DNA from: Planctomycetota bacterium
GTDB taxonomy: Bacteria > Planctomycetota > UBA1135 > GCA-002748355
Reading direction: 5' to 3'
DNA: 64,000 bases
Assembly (NCBI GenBank): GCA_020638795.1
Contig: JACKHW010000003.1
Coordinates: 310,001-374,000 of the forward strand
Under the pieces are notes generated by a model. The model did not search any database, was not told the DNA's origin, and saw only the letters and a list, made by a program, of their open reading frames with translations. Below are positions 1 to 8,004 of the stretch, one piece after another (position 1 is the first letter of the stretch; the number at the start of each line of letters is the position of its first letter). Both the position numbers and the translations under genes were made by a program.

Positions 1-1310
1 TAGAGCGGCTCTTGGAGAAGATTCATCGCCTCGAGCACGGCATTCGGGTCGTCGATCTGTGCGTGCGTCACGCGAATCGCGCTCAAGAGGAACTCGAACG
101 GACGCTTGAACTTCGTCTGGTAGTGCTTCGGATCGAAGAACTCCGGATCGTCGAGGATCGCCTTGTAGACCTCGCGCAAGTTGCCACCCGTCCGCTTGAA
201 GGTCGCAGCGACGTGCTCGACCATCTTCTCGGGCGGATCGTCGGCGACGAAGTGACGACAGAGCTTGGTCGCGATGAACTCGGCTGTTCCGGAGTGGCGC
301 TCGAGCCAGCGCAAGATGATCTCGCCTTCGAGAAGCGGGTTCTTCTTGTCGGGACGGATCATGCGCCCGAGGAAGTACTTGTCACCCCGCGCGTGCATGT
401 CGGACTCGTAGCAGAAGCCGACTTCACCGCGCTTCGGATTCTGGTTGACGGTCCAGCCGGTCAGGGCCTTCGCGACTTCGATCACGTCCTTCTGCGTGTA
501 TCCGTTGTCGACGCCGAGCGTGTGCAGCTCGAGGAGTTCGCGTGCGTAGTTCTCGTTGAGGCCGCGCTGCTTCGCGATTTCGACGGCTTCGGCTGCGCGC
601 TCCTTGGACTTCGAGCGTGCACGAGCGCTCTCGCGCACGGCGCTGAGTTCGCCCTTCGTCGGTGGCCGACGGCTGAGCGCGTTGTCGAGATAGATGAGCA
701 TTGCGGGATGCTTCGCCGTCGCTTCGAGCAGGTCGCCGAAGGTACCACACATGTGCCCACGCAGGACATCGCGCTCGTAGGTCACCGCCCATAATCGCAA
801 GTTCGATTTCCCGATGTCGACGTTGAAGTGATTGCGCCAGAAATCTGCCAGCGTCTCGTGCACGACGTTGTTCGATTGCGCACCGCGAAGCACGATCGAT
901 GCGAGCAACTCACGTCGTGGTGTCTCGCGCAACCGGACGTAATCGCGGCGCTCTTTGGCTGGTGCGGTCGGTCCGGGATTCTTGGGGTCATAGCTCGCGA
1001 ACAGATCGGCGGCGCTGAGTTTCAGGGTCGACAGTTCGCGCAGGCGCTCGCCGAGCTCGTACGTCTCCTTGGCAGCACCATCGAGCTGCTCCTCGAACCA
1101 GGCCTGGATCCCCTCGGCACGAACCTCGTCGATCCGCTCCTTGGTCGCGCCGAACCCGAACCGACTCAAGACGTGCTGGATGCGCTCGGTCTCGGTGAGC
1201 GGCGTGGGATCGTCGGGCTCACGCCGCTGCGCGGTGAGCGCCGACTGGACGAGAACGGACCCGACGACGGCGAGAATCCGAACGGATCGGAAGAACCTGC
1301 AGGACGACAT
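1..1310 (-). CDS. DUF1800 family protein, 3' end beyond the window
   Basis: The reading frame is open from an ATG at 1310 to the window edge (about 436 residues seen), so the C-terminus is missing. It starts with a hydrophobic signal-like stretch (residues 8-25, ending in an ALTAQ-type cleavage region). It then continues with the helical features of the DUF1800 family: an N-terminal 'LSRFGFGAT' segment, 'LADFWRNHFNVD', and the family-typical 'NENYARELLELHTLGV' followed by 'VAKALTGWTV'. DUF1800 proteins are exported, of unknown biochemical function, very common in Planctomycetes and usually paired with a DUF1501 gene, which would lie outside the window. The family call is firm; the function is unknown. 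Confidence 0.85.
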   Translation of the reverse strand, partial: MSSCRFFRSVRILAVVGSVLVQSALTAQRREPDDPTPLTETERIQHVLSRFGFGATKERIDEVRAEGIQAWFEEQLDGAAKETYELGERLRELSTLKLSAADLFASYDPKNPGPTAPAKERRDYVRLRETPRRELLASIVLRGAQSNNVVHETLADFWRNHFNVDIGKSNLRLWAVTYERDVLRGHMCGTFGDLLEATAKHPAMLIYLDNALSRRPPTKGELSAVRESARARSKSKERAAEAVEIAKQRGLNENYARELLELHTLGVDNGYTQKDVIEVAKALTGWTVNQNPKRGEVGFCYESDMHARGDKYFLGRMIRPDKKNPLLEGEIILRWLERHSGTAEFIATKLCRHFVADDPPEKMVEHVAATFKRTGGNLREVYKAILDDPEFFDPKHYQTKFKRPFEFLLSAIRVTHAQIDDPNAVLEAMNLLQEPL

Positions 1311-1458
1311 GCATCGATCCTACCGAACAACCGGGCCCTGGTCGTGGAGCGCTCGGCGATTGCCGTGTCCGCAATCTGTAAAAAACGGATTCTCCGCGAC
1401 GAATCGCGCGCTCTGCGCCGTCCACTCCGGGACACGCGAACGAGAGTAGGAGAGAACG

Positions 1459-2289
1459 ATGCAGACGACACTTCCTCGATTCTTGGCACTGACCGCCGTC
1501 ATCGCCGCATTCGGATCACCGAGCGCGCAACTCGCGGCCCAGGACGGACAGACCGTGCAGCACGCACGCCGAACAAAAACGCCGGTGCTCCTGTCGATCC
1601 ACTTCGTCGGCGGCTCACTGTCGATGTATCTGCAGGAACTGCGCAGCGCCCACAAGAAAGGCGGCGGGGAGACCCTCAACATGATCGTGACGGGCAAGCC
1701 GGACGCGATCCAACTACCCCGATTCGATCTCGAGGACACGACCGTCGACGACGCGATCCAGGTGCTCGAGCGCATCGAGATCGACCATTCCACGCGGATC
1801 CAGGTCACGTCCCAAGCCGGTCGCGGAACCCCGGACGGCAGCCAGATCTACCTCGTCAATGCGCGCACGGTGGAGAAGACGCAGCGAGGTCCCGCCGAGA
1901 AGCCGACACTGACGCGCGTGTTGTCGATCCGACAGTTGACGACGCCACTCCCCAACGTGCCCCCCGACAGCGTGCTCAAGCTCGAGACCGTACTGGGAGC
2001 CATCGAGGCCGGACTCGAAGTGCTGGACGAAGCGGACGGCCAAGAGAAGCAGGGGACGGCCACGCCATCCGCCGTGCTGCGCTTTCACGAGTCGTCGGGC
2101 CTGCTCTTCCTCAAAGGCTCGCCCGAGCAACTGAACATCGTCGAGAGCGTCATCGCCCGACTCGAGTTCGACTTGCTCGCACGAAACCGGCACGCGCCCG
2201 GTATGCGAGCGACGCCGGGCGGCGCAGGCGCCGAACCAGCGACGGAAGCGCCCGTGCGCGCCGAGAACAGCCTCAAGAAAACCCGCTGA
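1459..2289 (+). CDS. Exported protein with STN/secretin-like segment
   Basis: This 276-residue protein begins with a clear signal peptide (hydrophobic residues 7-20, AQLAAQ cleavage region) preceded by a GGAGAG Shine-Dalgarno (SD) sequence. The segment 'FDLEDTTVDDAIQVLERI' resembles the short N-terminal (STN) domain of secretins and TonB receptors, and a C-terminal 'SGLLFLKGSPEQLNIVESVIARLE' is typical of secretin N-domains, where residues either side of a beta strand end in a repeated helix. No secretin pore domain is present, so it is a stand-alone periplasmic protein. The gene lies 33 bp upstream of a sigma factor and may be co-transcribed with it. Family-level assignment is inference; the protein resembles the exported protein encoded at 43887-44642. 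Confidence 0.7.
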   Translation: MQTTLPRFLALTAVIAAFGSPSAQLAAQDGQTVQHARRTKTPVLLSIHFVGGSLSMYLQELRSAHKKGGGETLNMIVTGKPDAIQLPRFDLEDTTVDDAIQVLERIEIDHSTRIQVTSQAGRGTPDGSQIYLVNARTVEKTQRGPAEKPTLTRVLSIRQLTTPLPNVPPDSVLKLETVLGAIEAGLEVLDEADGQEKQGTATPSAVLRFHESSGLLFLKGSPEQLNIVESVIARLEFDLLARNRHAPGMRATPGGAGAEPATEAPVRAENSLKKTR

Positions 2290-2322
2290 GCTCGAGACAG
2301 GCGGTCCGGACACAGCGTCCCG

Positions 2323-2913
2323 ATGTCATCCCCGTTCGACAAGCTCGACGACGACTCGTGTCGACGCCTCGTGGCGTCGATTCGGCAAGGCGATGGCTCG
2401 GCATTCGAACGCTTCTACGACCTGTTCTTCGACGCTTGCGTCACGTGGACGCGCAATGCCACCAAGCGCGACGAGGACTTCTGTCTCGACTGTTGCCAAG
2501 ACGTGATGATGATCGTTGCCGACCGACTTCCTCGACTCGAGACGAAGAAGGCACTCGCCGCGTGGCTGCATCGATGTCTCCATACGAAAGCGATCGATCG
2601 GCTGCGCTCCGAGGAACGCCTCGCGCGACGAGAGCGCAGCGCCGCTCGGCACGAACACGATCATGCGAGCGCGGACCCCCATGAACACGCGGTGCGCGTC
2701 GAAGAAGTCGAATGGCTCACGAAGAAACTAGGTGAGCTCGAGGAGCGCGATCGTGCGCTCCTGCATGCACGGTTCTTCGAGGACGCGTCGCTCGCGGCGA
2801 CGGGTGCGAGCGTCGGCATCGGGGGCGACGCCGCGCACGGGCGCATTCGACGGCTCCTCGTGCGACTGCGCAACGTCGGCAAGACCTACGTCCCCAGCGA
2901 CGAGGGAGAGTGA
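2323..2913 (+). CDS. Sigma-70 family RNA polymerase sigma factor (ECF-like)
   Basis: A 196-residue protein with a sigma region 2 (residues about 10-90, 'FERFYDLFFDACVTWTRN', 'CCQDVMMIVADRL', 'KKALAAWLHRCLHTKAIDRLRSE') and a region 4-like helix-turn-helix near 145-185 ('LEERDRALLHARFFEDASLAATGASVGI'). The size and the absence of region 3 fit an ECF-type factor that redirects RNA polymerase. Region 4 is atypical because the usual 'EIA' turn is replaced by 'LAATGASVGIGGDA'. The following gene starts 4 bp after the stop codon and encodes a small membrane protein that could act as its regulator. Target genes cannot be read from the sequence. Confidence 0.85.
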   Translation: MSSPFDKLDDDSCRRLVASIRQGDGSAFERFYDLFFDACVTWTRNATKRDEDFCLDCCQDVMMIVADRLPRLETKKALAAWLHRCLHTKAIDRLRSEERLARRERSAARHEHDHASADPHEHAVRVEEVEWLTKKLGELEERDRALLHARFFEDASLAATGASVGIGGDAAHGRIRRLLVRLRNVGKTYVPSDEGE

Positions 2914-2916
2914 CCC

Positions 2917-3432
2917 ATGAACATTCCGAACTTCGACGACGAATTCGAATACCTGACGGATGGCGACCCCGCGAACCTCACACCTACTGGCCTCGCACGA
3001 CGCGACGGGCTGCGCGTGACCTTGACCCAGAGAGTCCGGGAACGCGGTCGACGCCGACGACGGCGCCAGGTCCTCGCGGCGAGTGGAACCCTATGTGTGG
3101 CGCTCGGCATCGCACTCGCGAGCCTCCGCGAGGATCCACGACCAAGCGATACGCCACGGGTCGCAACGGCGATCACGGACCGTCACAACTTCTGGCTGCC
3201 ACTACGCGGCGCGAGCCAGGTCGTCGTCGTCGAGGACCCGCCTGCGATCGTCGAGATGCTGCGCGCACCGGTTCGCGCTGCGCCGTCGTCGCCGCTGTTC
3301 GCGGCCCCGCTCGACGACTCCGAATTATCGGCATGGCTCGTCGCTGCTGGCCACACGCCGGGACGCTTGAGGATCGGTGGGCAGAGTCACGTGTTCGACA
3401 TCGAACGCGCGTCGACCAAACCCACCGAGTGA
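2917..3432 (+). CDS. Single-pass membrane protein downstream of sigma factor
   Basis: A 171-residue protein with an acidic N-terminus, a very arginine-rich stretch (about residues 40-52), one membrane helix (about 53-70) and an extracytoplasmic remainder. The topology and its position immediately after a sigma factor gene match anti-sigma factors, but no zinc-binding HxxxCxxC motif is present, so this role is inferred from context only. Its last ~108 bp overlap the end of the convergent lipoprotein gene on the other strand. Confidence 0.65.
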   Translation: MNIPNFDDEFEYLTDGDPANLTPTGLARRDGLRVTLTQRVRERGRRRRRRQVLAASGTLCVALGIALASLREDPRPSDTPRVATAITDRHNFWLPLRGASQVVVVEDPPAIVEMLRAPVRAAPSSPLFAAPLDDSELSAWLVAAGHTPGRLRIGGQSHVFDIERASTKPTE

Positions 3433-3954
3433 GTCGTCGCCGTGGTCGGCGATGGCGCCAACCTCCCAGCTCCACCCGCGATCTTCGTGCGCGCCGCGCG
3501 TCGGAACTCGGAGCTCACCGGTCCACGTGTTTCCCGGCGCGAACTCGTACCAAGGGATGTAGATGTCGATCCAGGCCGATGCGCGCACCGCGCCGATTCC
3601 GTCCCGCACCTTGACCCAGATGCGCGTCTGTTTGATCTGCCGATCCGTAGAGTTCTCGTAGGTGAAGAAGAGCCGCACGTACTCCTTGCCCGGCGCACCG
3701 AAGAGCCGCCAATCGCGCACTTGGACTGTCCCCACGCCGGGCACGACGGTGATGCGGTCGCCGAGATTCTCCCAGTCGACGCGCCGCTGGATGCGGCGAA
3801 GCACCTCCCACTGGCGCGCGTTCTCCCTCGCCATTTCGTCCCAGCGAGACGGTGACGGGGTCACGGGTGCGACCGAACACGAGCCCGTAACAACCGCTGA
3901 GCACACCAGGAACACCACGAACGTACGCTGGAGATGGGAGGCCTGCATGGTCAT
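3325..3954 (-). CDS. Putative lipoprotein with DUF1425-like beta domain
   Basis: This 209-residue protein has a signal peptide with a lipobox-like cysteine near residue 26 ('SAVVTGSC'). The mature part contains 'GKEYVRLFFTYENSTDRQIKQTRIWVKV' and 'GNTWTGELRVP', the pattern of immunoglobulin-like YcfL/DUF1425 domains in which strands alternate with 'FTYENxT' turns. It is probably anchored to a membrane and faces the periplasm. Its 3' end overlaps the convergent membrane-protein gene by about 108 bp, so one of the two C-termini may be mis-assigned. The function is not known. Confidence 0.65.
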   Translation of the reverse strand: MTMQASHLQRTFVVFLVCSAVVTGSCSVAPVTPSPSRWDEMARENARQWEVLRRIQRRVDWENLGDRITVVPGVGTVQVRDWRLFGAPGKEYVRLFFTYENSTDRQIKQTRIWVKVRDGIGAVRASAWIDIYIPWYEFAPGNTWTGELRVPTRGAHEDRGWSWEVGAIADHGDDSLGGFGRRAFDVEHVTLPTDPQASRRVASSDEPCR

Positions 3955-4243
3955 CGGACCGGCATGGGCAGCAAACAGCGTTCCTCTGGCGGGGACCTAG
4001 CAGCGCGTCGTGAAGTCGGGCACGCGCCGAGGGCGTGATTTCGCCGTCTCGATGGCTGCCGTGAACGCAGGCGAATCGTCGATTCGCCGAGGCTTTCGGG
4101 AGTTGCCGGGGCGGTGAAGGCGCGCGCTCGGTGCATGTCTGAGTTTTTCAAGACGCTGCTACGATCCCCCGCATGCACGCGCACGACGCCGGGATCGCGG
4201 AGCGAACTGTCCCCCTTGCAGGACAGCCCTTCGGGCAGATTCT
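3955..4243. other. Intergenic stretch without a convincing gene
   Basis: About 290 bp lie between the lipoprotein start and the end of the histidine-kinase-like gene. A short + strand frame beginning with ATG at 4173 (59 codons, running into the kinase gene) has no recognisable features. The GC-rich segment contains a locally repeated 'ggcgaatcgtcgattcgcc' dyad near 4070-4090, which could form a hairpin. No tRNA-like fold was seen. Confidence 0.4.
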
Positions 4244-4861
4244 TCAGCGTGTTGCCGAAGGAAGCTCGACGTGGAGATCGGCCCTGTCCCTACGGATCGT
4301 CCCACCCGCTGCGCAAATCGCGAGCCGTTCGCGCTGGATCGCAGACTCGTAATTGGGCATCGGCGCCGTCTCCTCGAAGCGCAGCTCGAGACATGCACGA
4401 TCGCGGTCTCCATCGGAACACACGTCTCGCGGCCCCGAGCGTGCGGTGATCGCACGCAATCTCAGCGTCGTTCGCGGCGAAGCGAGCAGCCGAGCGAGCA
4501 GATCGTAGACGGCACCGCGTGGCGCCGAGACCGCCACGACCGGATGAAGATCCGCGAGTCGAGCTAGATCCTCGAGGACTGGCGAACTCGGGTCGAGCCG
4601 CTCGATGCGCCCGCGCACTTGAAGCAACAGTTCGGACAAGACGAACGTGGTTGGCAGTTCGAGGCCGCCATGAACGTACGACTGTAGGAGTCCGACCGCG
4701 CGATCGATGCGAAGCAGACACGTGCGCACACCGGAAGCATGCGTGCTCTCCGTTTCGAACTCCAAATGACCGAGACCGACCGTCAATTCGTTCTTGATGT
4801 CGTGCAAGATCGATTGGAGTGCGAAATCGATCGCCGATTTCCGTCCGTCGACTCCGGTCAT
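4244..4861 (-). CDS. Soluble histidine-kinase-like protein (HisKA-type helix, degenerate ATPase domain)
   Basis: The ATG at 4861 was chosen because everything upstream in this frame is arginine-rich antisense of the neighbouring gene. The resulting 205-residue protein starts with 'ALQSILHDIKNELTVGLGHLEF', an H-box like those of HisKA dimerisation domains, followed by a second helix with 'RIDRAVGLLQSYVHG'. The C-terminal half would be the ATP-binding domain, but the N, G1 and G2 boxes (NxxxN, DxGxG, GxG) are not recognisable; only 'AAGGTIRRD' resembles a late G box. No membrane segment or sensor domain is present. It may be a phosphotransfer or regulatory scaffold protein instead of an active kinase. 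It lies 8 bp downstream of the exported protein gene on the same strand. Confidence 0.65.
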   Translation of the reverse strand: MTGVDGRKSAIDFALQSILHDIKNELTVGLGHLEFETESTHASGVRTCLLRIDRAVGLLQSYVHGGLELPTTFVLSELLLQVRGRIERLDPSSPVLEDLARLADLHPVVAVSAPRGAVYDLLARLLASPRTTLRLRAITARSGPRDVCSDGDRDRACLELRFEETAPMPNYESAIQRERLAICAAGGTIRRDRADLHVELPSATR

Positions 4862-4869
4862 GCGTGCGT

Positions 4870-5499
4870 TCAGTCGCGGCGAGCCGATGAGGAACTGCTG
4901 CGCCCACCCGGCAAAGAGTCGACGCGCGGGCCGAATTTGTTCGGCGCCGTATCGACCGGCAGCACCTTGGTCGGATTCCCGACGGCCCAGCCTGCTTGCA
5001 CGAAGGTGCGCCCTTCCTGCGTCGTTTCTACGAGCTGGGTCGAAGAAGTCGAACCGTCCGCGTGGATGTACCACGAGATTCCCTTGTCCCCTTTGACGAT
5101 TTCGACGACCGGGGCGTACGGATATCCCGGTGCGAAGCCTGGGAAGGGTGGCGCGACCTGCACGCCGTTGAGTGGTTCGAGCCACGTGCCATCAGGGAAG
5201 ACGGCCGCGCCGTGGGGCGGTGTGCCCGTTTTTCCGATCGGCTTCCGGGAGCCGGTTTGGGTCTTCGCAACCGTGTCCGTCGCAGCCTTCGTGACTACAG
5301 GGTTCTTGGTTTCGACCTGCAGCACCGCGCCCGATTCGGAGGGCGTCGCTCCGAGACCGGACCCGTTCGCTTCGACGCCGAGCGGTGTCGAGGCGCCCGG
5401 ATCGACTTCGTCCGAGGGACCGAATGCCCCGGAGACGTAAAGCGATCCCGCGGTCATGGCGAGAATGGCGACGGCGAACAGGAGCTTTGGCGCAGACAT
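4870..5499 (-). CDS. Exported hypothetical protein, Pro/Thr-rich
   Basis: Starting at the ATG at 5499 (an in-frame upstream ATG at 5523 is possible), the 209-residue product has an N-terminal membrane helix or signal peptide (about residues 4-24). A low-complexity region rich in Ser, Thr, Pro and Gly follows. The C-terminal ~90 residues are globular-looking, with repeated aromatic motifs ('GTWLEPLNGVQVAPPFPGFAPGYPYAPVV', 'ISWYIHADGS'). Nothing in it identifies a family. It ends 8 bp before the histidine-kinase-like gene, so the two are probably one operon. Confidence 0.6.
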   Translation of the reverse strand: MSAPKLLFAVAILAMTAGSLYVSGAFGPSDEVDPGASTPLGVEANGSGLGATPSESGAVLQVETKNPVVTKAATDTVAKTQTGSRKPIGKTGTPPHGAAVFPDGTWLEPLNGVQVAPPFPGFAPGYPYAPVVEIVKGDKGISWYIHADGSTSSTQLVETTQEGRTFVQAGWAVGNPTKVLPVDTAPNKFGPRVDSLPGGRSSSSSARRD

Positions 5500-5606
5500 G
5501 TGGAGCGGGTGCAGGATCAGCAACGTCGAAGCTTAGCACGGAATCCTGCAGGACCGTGATCCGGAAGTTCCTCGCGAACGGACGGGGACTATGATCCCAT
5601 CGCGCC

Positions 5607-6143
5607 GTGACCACCGTGATCCTTCTCGTTTCGAGCCTTGCTGCGTGCGTCGTTGCGACGCTGTTGCTGGCGTTCTCGCCGACCGGGCGGGGATTCCGCT
5701 CGGTGCGAGCCCTGGCGGCAATCGGCGCCGCTGGCTCTCTGTGGACACTCGGCTTCCCGCTGCTCGCCGGAACCGCCGTCGTGGCAACCCTTACGTTGCG
5801 AGGGCGCGGGACACCTGCATCCGCGCCCGTAGGAGCAGGACTCATGAGGTCGCAAGTACTCCCTGTCCTGGCGGCGCTCGCGCTCGGGATCAGCTTCCCC
5901 TATCTCCAAGACGCAAGCATCGACACGAACGCGCTTCCCCCCCCCATCGAAGGACTCAGCGCTGCGGTCGGTGGTGCGGGGTTTTGGCTCACAGCCGTAG
6001 GACGTGGATTGATCGCGACCTGCTCCGTCGTCGTCCTCGGCATCCTTGCCATGCTCGCGCTGCGCACGTCGCGCGGCTCGACGACGACGCCTCCGGCAGG
6101 CACCGATGCAATCGGTCGCGACAACGATCGAGACGAACGATGA
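5607..6143 (+). CDS. Small multi-pass membrane protein, position of NuoJ
   Basis: This is the first gene of a four-gene membrane operon, with a GTG start at 5607. The 178-residue product has about four to five hydrophobic helices (roughly 3-24, 35-62, 80-100, 118-150) and a polar C-terminal tail. Length and place in the operon match NuoJ, which precedes NuoK in complex I operons, but no NuoJ-specific motif could be recognised, so this is inference from context. Its stop codon overlaps the next start (ATGA at 6140-6143), indicating translational coupling. Confidence 0.65.
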   Translation: MTTVILLVSSLAACVVATLLLAFSPTGRGFRSVRALAAIGAAGSLWTLGFPLLAGTAVVATLTLRGRGTPASAPVGAGLMRSQVLPVLAALALGISFPYLQDASIDTNALPPPIEGLSAAVGGAGFWLTAVGRGLIATCSVVVLGILAMLALRTSRGSTTTPPAGTDAIGRDNDRDER

Positions 6144-6469
6144 GCTTCCTCCTCGTGGTTGACGCTGCCGCAATCGCGCCGTTCGTTCTGATCGGCGCCT
6201 CGATCGGATTCACGATCGCGGTGCTGTGCGTGCTGACGAACAGCCGCGAACGCACGCCTGACGCGGTACTGCTCGGGATCCTCTGCTGTGCGATCACGTG
6301 GGCGACGGTCGCCGCAGCCCGGCGCTCCGAAGCCATGGCACAGATCCAGATCGTCATCGCGATCGTCGTCACGTCGATCGAGATCCTCCTGGTCCGAGGA
6401 CTCGATGGCAAGAACACCACGCGACGACGCGAGGTGTCCCGACAGGATTCGAACGAGAACGACGGATGA
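6140..6469 (+). CDS. NuoK-like membrane subunit
   Basis: This 109-residue protein has three hydrophobic helices, the size and topology of NuoK/MnhC. The third helix 'AQIQIVIAIVVTSIEILLV' matches the NuoK helix that normally reads GQ-x-F...VIAVAAAEAAVGLAL and keeps its membrane glutamate (E81 here). The second conserved glutamate of NuoK, in helix 2 ('GLELM'), is not present: helix 2 reads 'VLLGILCCAITWATVAAA'. NuoK forms part of the proton path in the complex I membrane arm. The gene overlaps its neighbours by ATGA at both ends. Confidence 0.7.
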   Translation: MSFLLVVDAAAIAPFVLIGASIGFTIAVLCVLTNSRERTPDAVLLGILCCAITWATVAAARRSEAMAQIQIVIAIVVTSIEILLVRGLDGKNTTRRREVSRQDSNENDG

Positions 6470-8004
6470 CCTCAGCGCTGCCGCTCCTCCTCGTTCTGCT
6501 TCCCGCACTGGGGAGCTTGCTCCTGCTCGTGCTGCCCGAGCGGACGATCGACTCGAGTGCGAAGGCATCCCTGATCGACCGCCTCGTCTCGAGCCGAGCG
6601 ATTGCTCTTGCGATCGCGCTCGCAGTTCTCGCGTTCTCCATCGTCGCCACGCAGCAGAACGGGCCGGTCGAGTTCCACCGCCCTTGGTTCCGGTTCCAGA
6701 ACCTGCAAGTCGACATCGCGCTCGTGTTGCGGCCTACACGGCACCTCGTCGTCGTGTTCCTCGCGTTCCTGGCCACGATCGCGTGTGCGTCGATTCCGAG
6801 CGACGAGCGAGAACGACCGCGCCACCTGGCAGCCGGACTGCTCGGCGCACTGGCCTCGACGATGGCAGCGCTCTTGACCGAGGACCTCGTGGTCCTCGTG
6901 ATCGCCGTCGAACTCCTGACACTACCGCTCGCCTTCGTCCTCGTGACGCGGCTTCGGGAGGACTCGAGTTCGAGCGCGACGACGGTTCTGGCGGGTGCGG
7001 CGATCGCGACGGCGTCACTGTTGATCTTGGCACTCGCGATCACCAACTTGCCACTGCCGATCGACGGCGAAGGGCTCGCTCTGTCCGCATCCATCGCTCG
7101 CACGCGTGAAGCATGCGGCGGGGTGACCGCACACCCGGATGCATTGTTGATCGCGCTCGCACTCACTTTGCTGCCTCGCGCACTGCTCTTCCCGACACAT
7201 TGGGGCTACACGCTGCTCCAACATCGCTTCTCGGCTGCGGGTGCCGTGTTCGCACTCTTCGGCGGACTGGCGCTCGCGACGTCCCTCTTCTCGGAACTCG
7301 CCGCGAGCTATTGCAACAACGCGTCGTTCTGGAACTGGACCGGTGCTCGTTCGCACATCGTGTTCGCGCTCGCGGCGTGCGGCATGACCGGCTTGGCGAT
7401 CTCGGCGAACTTGCGAGAGTCCCTGCGCCGCCGCGTCGCCGCGGCGATTCTCGTTCCGCTTCACGTCGTCGTGCCACTGCTCGCACTCGGAACCGCCGCG
7501 AGTCATGCTCTCGCTTCGATGGCGGTGCTCGCACTGGGGCTACCGGCGATGACTCTCGTCCTCGGTTGCTTCGCGTTCGCCCGTCGCCGCGATCCCGGAC
7601 GCCTTCGAGACCTGCGCGGAGTGCTCCGGAGGATGCCGCGCCTCTTCGTAATGATGGTCGCCGCGATCGTCCTCGGGTTCGGCGTGCCCGGCTCGGCTGC
7701 ATGGCGTGTCTTCGAGCGGTCGTTCGAACTCTTGGCTGCACGGTCGATGCTACTCACGATCGTGTGTTTCGGAGCCATCCTCGCCGCCGCGACGAGTCTC
7801 GTGCTCGTCCTCCTGTTCAGCATGCGTTCCGAGGATTCGCGTCGCGATCGTGAAGCAACGAGCGACCTCGACGCGATGGAGTGTTTTCGACTGGCCTTGC
7901 CGCTCGCCTGCGCGGTCGCGTTGGCCATCGGGTTCGAGCAAGCGCTGGCGGCCCAAACGGCGTCCCTCGTCGAACTCGGAATGCGACCGGAGGTGGCCAA
8001 GTGA
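6466..8004 (+). CDS. NuoM/NuoL-like antiporter-type membrane subunit
   Basis: The ATG at 6466 overlaps the previous stop (ATGA); the 512-residue length fits NuoM better than NuoL (usually over 600). About 13-14 hydrophobic helices are evident. The fifth-helix glutamate is present ('IAVELLTLPLAFV', E149). The segment 'LTLLPRALLFPTHWGYTLLQHRFSAAG' corresponds to the NuoM 'FAVKxPLFPFHTWLPDAHxxAPTAG' loop, with arginine or leucine at the channel lysine. 'DLRGVLRRMPRLFVMMVAAIVLGFGVPGSAAW' matches the C-terminal 'DLGGLxxxMP...ASLGLPG' block. The second lysine ('LLKLGTYG') aligns with 'FALFGGLAL', so it appears lost. Such proteins normally translocate H+ (or Na+/H+). Confidence 0.8.
   Translation: MTSALPLLLVLLPALGSLLLLVLPERTIDSSAKASLIDRLVSSRAIALAIALAVLAFSIVATQQNGPVEFHRPWFRFQNLQVDIALVLRPTRHLVVVFLAFLATIACASIPSDERERPRHLAAGLLGALASTMAALLTEDLVVLVIAVELLTLPLAFVLVTRLREDSSSSATTVLAGAAIATASLLILALAITNLPLPIDGEGLALSASIARTREACGGVTAHPDALLIALALTLLPRALLFPTHWGYTLLQHRFSAAGAVFALFGGLALATSLFSELAASYCNNASFWNWTGARSHIVFALAACGMTGLAISANLRESLRRRVAAAILVPLHVVVPLLALGTAASHALASMAVLALGLPAMTLVLGCFAFARRRDPGRLRDLRGVLRRMPRLFVMMVAAIVLGFGVPGSAAWRVFERSFELLAARSMLLTIVCFGAILAAATSLVLVLLFSMRSEDSRRDREATSDLDAMECFRLALPLACAVALAIGFEQALAAQTASLVELGMRPEVAK

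Noticed and set aside
828..2684. Long + strand open frame of 618 codons
   Set aside because: Arg/Pro-rich antisense and out-of-frame translation of the DUF1800, exported-protein and sigma genes; no family motifs.
4173..4352. Small + strand frame (59 codons) from ATG 4173
   Set aside because: No ribosome binding site, no motif, and it overlaps the 3' end of the histidine-kinase-like gene.
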